Source of the DNA: Shouchella xiaoxiensis
GTDB lineage: Bacteria > Bacillota > Bacilli > Bacillales > Bacillaceae_D
DNA: 64,000 bases
Assembly (NCBI RefSeq): GCF_016907895.1
Contig: NZ_JAFBCV010000007.1
Coordinates: 153,661-217,660, forward strand
Direction of reading: 5' to 3'
Position 1 is the first letter of the stretch, and every line of letters begins with the position of its first letter. Below, one piece after another: positions 59,305 to 64,000 of this stretch. The position numbers and the translations under genes were made by a program. Below the pieces are notes generated by a model, which saw only the letters and a program-made list of their open reading frames with translations, searched no databases and was not told where the DNA came from.

Positions 59305-59992
59305 CTTGAGTAACCATTAACATACGGTAACCAACCGTTCTTACATTTTTTATTTGAAATAGTTGATCGTACTCAGCTAATTTTTCTCTAAGTTTCGCTA
59401 TATAAACCCTAATAATTTGAGGATCATAAAAATCATCCTTCCATACTTTTTCTAGTATTTGGTCATATGACAATACATTTCCTACATTATGATAGAGATA
59501 AGAAAATAGCTTGAACTCAATAATGCTCATATCTACTTTTTTTCCAAGAATACTAATTTCTAATGAGAGATGGTCAATTTCTACGCAAGAAGATTTATTA
59601 TACTTTTCGTTTATACTAGCTAAATGATGTTGTTGCCTTCTATTTATAGCATTTACCCTAGCAACTACTTCTGCAGGACTTGAGGATTTAGAGATATAAT
59701 CATCGCCACCAATCGTTAATCCTCTGATTCGATCGTTATCGCTTTCCCTAGCTGTCAGGAATAGAATAGGAATCATACTAGATTTCCTTATTTTCTTGCA
59801 TAAAGTAAAACCATTATCTCCAGGCATCATTACATCTAACAGAATAATATCTATTTCTTCCTTATCTAAAGTCCTCAATGCTCCTTCAGCATCACTTGCA
59901 ATGTGCACAGTATATTGCACAGCTTCTAGATAATCACTCATTACTTCTAAAATGTCCGCTTGATCGTCTACTAATAGAACGTTTTTAGACAA
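59294..59992 (-). CDS. OmpR-family response regulator
   Basis: 232 aa. Receiver domain (acidic pair DD at 9-10, phospho-acceptor Asp53 in LLDVMMPGDNG, switch Thr in FLTARE) and a winged-helix DNA-binding domain (SIIEFKLFSYLYHN, IRVYIAKLREKL, VRTVGYRML). The usual Lys-Pro after the fifth strand is Lys-Ser here. Divergent from the ABC operon, which it most likely controls through the 241-bp intergenic region. AAGGAGGAG site. Confidence 0.92.
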   Translation of the reverse strand: MSKNVLLVDDQADILEVMSDYLEAVQYTVHIASDAEGALRTLDKEEIDIILLDVMMPGDNGFTLCKKIRKSSMIPILFLTARESDNDRIRGLTIGGDDYISKSSSPAEVVARVNAINRRQQHHLASINEKYNKSSCVEIDHLSLEISILGKKVDMSIIEFKLFSYLYHNVGNVLSYDQILEKVWKDDFYDPQIIRVYIAKLREKLAEYDQLFQIKNVRTVGYRMLMVTQDEE

Positions 59993-60233
59993 GACAACTC
60001 CTCCTTCTTTTAATCCAAGACTTCAATAATTCATATTAGCTCACCGCTATTATAGCGTAATGGTGAACAGGTTTGCTCTCGATAATTCATTTAATTTTCG
60101 TCTCTACTAATTACATCTCAACATAAATCTGTTCTATAAATTTATATATATATAACTTTTATTTTCCTCTTATAAAAATATAATAATGAATTAATAAACG
60201 CTTGTTATAGTATCTGAAGAGGGGGCTTCTATA

Positions 60234-61010
60234 ATGAGTATTCTAAAAGGTATTATTCTAAAAGGTATTAATGTAACAAAACAATTTGGCGATAGTAATA
60301 AAAACACTGTCTATGCTTTAAAATCAGTGAATGTAACTTTTGAAGAGGGGTCTTTCACTGCCATTATGGGAACAAGCGGATCAGGTAAATCTACATTACT
60401 TAACATTATTTCAGGCTTAGACACACCAACCGAAGGAACACTATTTTTTAATGACATCAAACTAAATGAACTTAACGATAATGAATTGACGAATTTGCGC
60501 AACAAGTACTATGGATTTATTTTTCAATTCTTTCACTTAATTCCTGTCATGAATGTTATGGACAATGTTTTGCTCCCTAATTATTTTTCGGAAAATAATG
60601 AAAATGATAAAGTGCTTAAGAAGCGTGCATTAAAAATCTTAAAAGAACTTGATATTAACCACCTTTCTAAATCATTCCCTTCTGAATTGTCTGGAGGACA
60701 ACAGCAGCGAGTAGCAATAGCCAGGGCATTAATCAATAATCCTGACATCCTTCTGGCAGATGAACCAACTGGTAGCCTCGATTCAAACACATCGAAACTA
60801 GTGATGGAACAATTAAAGAAATTAAATATCCAAAAAAAGCAAACAGTCATTATCGTAACCCATGATGCTACTGTAGCTGCTTATGCAGATAGAGTTTTAC
60901 TCATGCACGATGGCTGTGTTGTAGAAGATGAGTTACTTAATGGTATAGAAGGTCAAGAAAAAAAAGTACAGTATCTGTCTAATTTACTTAACGACATGGG
61001 CAGGGATTGA
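60234..61010 (+). CDS. ABC transporter ATPase (MacB/LolD type)
   Basis: 258 aa: Walker [11 protein letters not shown]-loop [10 protein letters not shown], signature [15 protein letters not shown], Walker [15 protein letters not shown]-loop VTHD. Subfamily features ([22 protein letters not shown]) place it with FtsX/MacB-type partners. An in-frame 15-bp tandem duplication near the start gives [18 protein letters not shown] site. The next gene starts 2 bp after its stop. Confidence 0.93.
   Translation: MSILKGIILKGINVTKQFGDSNKNTVYALKSVNVTFEEGSFTAIMGTSGSGKSTLLNIISGLDTPTEGTLFFNDIKLNELNDNELTNLRNKYYGFIFQFFHLIPVMNVMDNVLLPNYFSENNENDKVLKKRALKILKELDINHLSKSFPSELSGGQQQRVAIARALINNPDILLADEPTGSLDSNTSKLVMEQLKKLNIQKKQTVIIVTHDATVAAYADRVLLMHDGCVVEDELLNGIEGQEKKVQYLSNLLNDMGRD
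60239..60268 (+). repeat. Perfect 15-bp tandem duplication in the ABC ATPase gene
   Basis: TATTCTAAAAGGTAT twice in a row (60239-60253, 60254-60268), codons 2-12. It keeps the frame and adds five residues before the conserved N-terminal strand. Confidence 0.95.
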
Positions 61011-61012
61011 CA

Positions 61013-63568
61013 ATGAAAATAATAAAATTAGCTTTTCAACTAGTAAAGGAGCAAAAACTACGAAATTTATTAATTATAATCGGAATAAGTTTAGGAGCCA
61101 TTATTATTACATCTTCACAAATCTTCATTTCATCAATTGAAGAGTCTAATGAAGCCTCTATCAAAGAGCTTTATGGAGAAATGGACTTATACGTTGGCCA
61201 TCAGTTAGGTGTAGCAGATGATACAACTGACCCCGTCTCCGAAGATGATTATCGTTCAATAGAAAACCTTGAGAAAGTCGAAGGAATTACCCCAGTTTCT
61301 TATCCTTATCTTGGCTTTGAAGTTGAATACGATATGTTTGATTATATATATGTTGGATTCAAAGATGAACCCCTTGCATATCAAACAACTATGGTTGAAA
61401 TTGGAGACCAGAGACTTCCGGGGCCTGGCGAAGTAATTGTTTCTACTGCTTATGCAAAAGCAAATAACATTACTGAAGGGGATAGTATTAGCCTTCCATT
61501 TCCACCCAAGGAACATCAAAACTTAAAAGTAGTTGGTTTTTCTAAAGAGAGAGAATATTTAAATAGATTGTTTTTATTTAATTACGATTGGTTAGAAAAC
61601 GTAACAAGAAAAGGCCCAAATATGTTAATGATACGTTTAGACTCTTATCGTTCTAAACAAGCTGTCGGTGAACAGATTAATATGATTAACTCTGAGTTAA
61701 AAATTGATTTTCTTAAAGAAGCCGACGAGCAACGTGATAATATAGGTGGTCTTTACCCAATACTCACAGCGCTTAATATAGCCATTTTAATTGTTAGTGG
61801 TTTACTACTTACTAGTATTCTTCACATTTCTCTGCAGAATCGCCAACAACAATATGCAGTAATGAGAATAATTGGGGCTTCCAAAAAAACCATCGTTTTT
61901 TTAAACTTAACTGAGTCTCTTATTCTAGGTAGTATTGGGTTAGTATTGGGGATCCTAATAGGAATATTCATACCATCGCTCCTATTAAAGAATTCGATTT
62001 CAATTGCAGATATAGAAGTCGTTTCTATATCAATACCTTGGTCTAGCATTACTCTCTACAGTGTGATTTATATCATGCTCATTCTAACAGCGTCTACTTT
62101 ACCAGCAATTAAAGCAGCAAACCTCTCACCTATTGAGGCTTATCAAAACACGAGCAAAAGTCATGCAATATATAAAATAAAAGGTTTTTATTTTGCAACT
62201 TTACTAACAGCTTCTGTTTTTATATCGATATTGAGTTTTATTGTAAATAATACAGTCATGCATATTATTGCAATACTAGCATTAATGACCATGTTATTGC
62301 TATTAGTCCATTATTTTTTACATTATGGTCTAATACTATCACTTAAGTCGCTAAGGTTATTCGGTAATAATCATTTTCTAAAGATTACTCCGTTTAATGC
62401 TTTGAGACAAATGAACAAAAACAAGCAAGTAGCCATAATCATTATTGTGAGTATGTCAATTAGTATCATTGGTTTCTCAACTTTAGACAGTATGAGAAAA
62501 ACAACTTTTGACCAATTATTCTCGCTTAACCCTACTGATTATAAGCTTACAGAAGTTTCATACGGTAATGAAAGACTTGAATCTGATGGTTTTTCTCCAG
62601 AATTGTATAATAGTTTATCCAAGCTAGACAGCGTTGCAGATCATTCTTTATTTTTCACTAAGCCGTTGATGTATATGACGACAAATTTACCAAATCCAGA
62701 GGCAGGTATGTATTCAGTAGAACAATCAAAATCCTTGCAAACACTAACAGGTATCACTAGCACAGATATAAGTAGATTATTGCAAACATCAGGATTTTTA
62801 GAAGGAAAAGAAAATATAACTGACCTAGAAGACGATGAGGTAATTATTACATCTAGTACTTCTACTACTTTAGGCTATAGTGTTGGCGACACGATTGAAT
62901 TACTTGATGAAGAAACAAATGGGGTTTATTCTCTCAGAGTTGGAATGTTAATTGAGGATACACATATGCTAGGGGACGAAGTGTACACAATTTTAATGAC
63001 ATCCGAACAAATGAAGGATCACTTTGGTGTCATAAACCACTCAGAACTCTTAATTGATTCTTCACAAGGTCATGTCTTAGAGGAATCAACTATTAAGAAT
63101 ATGATTGACGATCTTGGCCTTGGTAATGAAGTAACTATTTATAATCGATATGATGCTGTTGATGACTTTCATGAGCAGTTCAATCAACGATTAATTATTC
63201 TATTTTTAGCTGTTGGATTAATGATAGGTTTATCTATGATTGGATTAATGAACAACTCTGTTAGTAGCATTAAGGAGAGATTACCTGAGTTATCCATATT
63301 AAGAGCAATTGGCTTAAGTAAGAAATTGCAGACTTACTCATTAATTTTAGAAGGGGCACTATTGTCTACCATATGTGGATTTGTTTCAGTGACTATATCT
63401 TTTTGGATTACTATACACTTAAACTTTGCCTTTAACGGAGAGATCTTGACTCTTCCAATTTTATTAAGTCTAATCTTATTACTCCTTTCTCCTTCAATTG
63501 GTATTATTGCTTTTTTAGCCCCAGCGATTTGGGCTTCTAAGAAAAGTATTCTTGCTCATATCAAATAA
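61013..63568 (+). CDS. FtsX-family ABC permease with two FtsX modules
   Basis: 851 aa. TM1 (about 14-35), extracellular domain of about 210 aa, three helices (about 250-370), a short central pair (about 395-440), then a second copy: TM (about 477-495), extracellular domain of about 230 aa, and three terminal helices. Both FtsX cores are seen (VMRIIGASKKTIVFLNLTES; ILRAIGLSKKLQTYSLILEG). Likely exports or extracts a peptide or lipid. ATG 61013 is preferred to TTG 61007. No antimicrobial-peptide gene is obvious nearby. AT-rich. Confidence 0.88.
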   Translation: MKIIKLAFQLVKEQKLRNLLIIIGISLGAIIITSSQIFISSIEESNEASIKELYGEMDLYVGHQLGVADDTTDPVSEDDYRSIENLEKVEGITPVSYPYLGFEVEYDMFDYIYVGFKDEPLAYQTTMVEIGDQRLPGPGEVIVSTAYAKANNITEGDSISLPFPPKEHQNLKVVGFSKEREYLNRLFLFNYDWLENVTRKGPNMLMIRLDSYRSKQAVGEQINMINSELKIDFLKEADEQRDNIGGLYPILTALNIAILIVSGLLLTSILHISLQNRQQQYAVMRIIGASKKTIVFLNLTESLILGSIGLVLGILIGIFIPSLLLKNSISIADIEVVSISIPWSSITLYSVIYIMLILTASTLPAIKAANLSPIEAYQNTSKSHAIYKIKGFYFATLLTASVFISILSFIVNNTVMHIIAILALMTMLLLLVHYFLHYGLILSLKSLRLFGNNHFLKITPFNALRQMNKNKQVAIIIIVSMSISIIGFSTLDSMRKTTFDQLFSLNPTDYKLTEVSYGNERLESDGFSPELYNSLSKLDSVADHSLFFTKPLMYMTTNLPNPEAGMYSVEQSKSLQTLTGITSTDISRLLQTSGFLEGKENITDLEDDEVIITSSTSTTLGYSVGDTIELLDEETNGVYSLRVGMLIEDTHMLGDEVYTILMTSEQMKDHFGVINHSELLIDSSQGHVLEESTIKNMIDDLGLGNEVTIYNRYDAVDDFHEQFNQRLIILFLAVGLMIGLSMIGLMNNSVSSIKERLPELSILRAIGLSKKLQTYSLILEGALLSTICGFVSVTISFWITIHLNFAFNGEILTLPILLSLILLLLSPSIGIIAFLAPAIWASKKSILAHIK

Positions 63569-63572
63569 CCAT

Positions 63573-63617
63573 AAAAAAGGTGTTAAGTATATTTTAATAC
63601 TTAACACCTTTTTTATT
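63573..63617 (+). terminator. Terminator after the ABC permease
   Basis: Stem AAAAAAGGTGTTAAGTAT / ATACTTAACACCTTTTTT. Confidence 0.93.
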
Positions 63618-63667
63618 TTGTCTCAGGATAAAAATGTCTATTTGAAACTTACTTTCTTATTTAAACA

Positions 63668-63697
63668 AAAAAAATAAGCCTCTCCATCATCAGAGAA
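63668..63697 (-). terminator. Terminator after tRNA-Thr
   Basis: Minus strand TTTCTC / GAGAGG weak stem followed by a run of T residues, 28 bp after tRNA-Thr. Confidence 0.6.
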
Positions 63698-63724
63698 ACC
63701 TTAATGTACCAGCACTTATACGAA

Positions 63725-63797
63725 AGCTTCCAAGCGGACTTGAACCGCTGACCCCCACCTTACCATGGTGGTGCTCTACCGGCTGAGCTATGGAAGC
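63725..63797 (-). tRNA. tRNA-Thr (anticodon GGT)
   Basis: Acceptor GCTTCCA / TGGAAGC, anticodon stem CCACC/GGTGG with loop ATGGTAA, T-loop GGTTCAAGTCC; no encoded CCA. Confidence 0.95.
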
Positions 63798-63804
63798 AAA
63801 AAAA

Positions 63805-63879
63805 TGGCTCCACAGGCAGGATTCGAACCTGCGACCGATCGGTTAACAGCCGATAGCTCTACCACTGAGCTACTGTGGA
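63805..63879 (-). tRNA. tRNA-Asn (anticodon GTT)
   Basis: Acceptor TCCACAG / CTGTGGA with G discriminator and encoded CCA, anticodon loop CTGTTAA, T-loop GGTTCGAATCC. Confidence 0.95.
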
Positions 63880-63905
63880 ATAAAATAAATATATGTAGAA
63901 AAAAA

Positions 63906-64000
63906 GCCCGGCAACGTTCTACTCTCACAGGGGGAAGCCCCCAACTACCATCGACGCAAAAGAGCTTAACGGCCGTGTTCGGCATGGGAACGGGTGTGAC
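63906..64000 (-). rRNA. rrf: 5S ribosomal RNA, cut by the window edge
   Basis: The 95 visible nt are identical to the 3' 95 nt of the 5S gene at 54976-55091. The 5' end, and probably 23S and 16S, lie beyond the window. Upstream of tRNA-Asn in the same direction, as in a normal rRNA operon tail. Confidence 0.95.

Overview
The window looks like a chromosomal segment of a low-to-moderate GC, endospore-forming member of the Bacillaceae. The evidence is the sigW-rsiW-cdaA-cdaR-glmM-glmS order, a glmS ribozyme, small sporulation proteins (Spo0E-like, YjcZ-like, CotD-like), AGGAGG-type ribosome binding sites and frequent GTG/TTG starts. BCCT and TAXI-TRAP transporters and the overall gene style suggest an alkaliphilic or halotolerant Bacillus relative (Alkalihalobacillus/Shouchella type). 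That last step is inference.

Layout. 1-2.6 kb: 3' end of a LysR regulator, then the tail of a homoprotocatechuate (4-hydroxyphenylacetate) meta-cleavage operon, hpaG1-hpaG2-hpaF. 2.6-4.7 kb: a glutathione-independent formaldehyde dehydrogenase with a GlcG/HbpS-like partner. 4.8-11 kb: an Ltp-repeat membrane protein, a small secreted protein, a DEAH helicase, glutaminase, a ferredoxin and a deoxyribonucleotidase. 11-18 kb: an envelope-stress neighbourhood with pspA behind a sigma-W promoter, a TPM/coiled-coil protein and three zinc-ribbon membrane proteins, one of them TcaA-like. A decayed isochorismatase gene lies between pspA and the TPM gene. 18-30 kb: murQ, an ABC exporter with a MerR regulator, peptidase E, NAD(P)H-hydrate repair enzyme, AI-2E transporter, CotD-like, YkuK, NupC and a hydrolase. 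30-37 kb: a BCCT transporter with an extra C-terminal RCK_C-like domain and a three-gene TAXI-TRAP operon. 37-46 kb: a MocR regulator with a C-terminal SLAP-like domain divergent from an EamA exporter, a zinc peptidase, WrbA, a divergent oxidoreductase/WYL pair sharing a palindrome, and aldA behind a hairpin that covers its ribosome binding site.

46-54 kb is a conserved cell-wall and c-di-AMP block on the minus strand. sigW and rsiW form the stress switch, cdaA and cdaR make and control c-di-AMP, glmM and glmS make glucosamine-phosphate precursors, and glmS carries its own promoter and self-cleaving riboswitch. sigW has a sigma-W type autoregulatory promoter, so the window holds both the regulator and at least one likely distant target (pspA).

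54-64 kb: a tRNA-5S-tRNA operon (Glu, 5S, Val, Tyr, Gln, Lys) with no 16S/23S genes upstream, and at the right edge the 3' end of another array or rRNA operon (5S, Asn, Thr). Between the two 5S genes, in direct orientation, lie about 9 kb. Its right half is an AT-rich two-component/ABC-transporter module (sensor kinase, response regulator, ATPase, two-part FtsX permease) preceded by 0.8 kb of degraded or non-coding DNA. No CRISPR array, prophage or insertion sequence was recognised.
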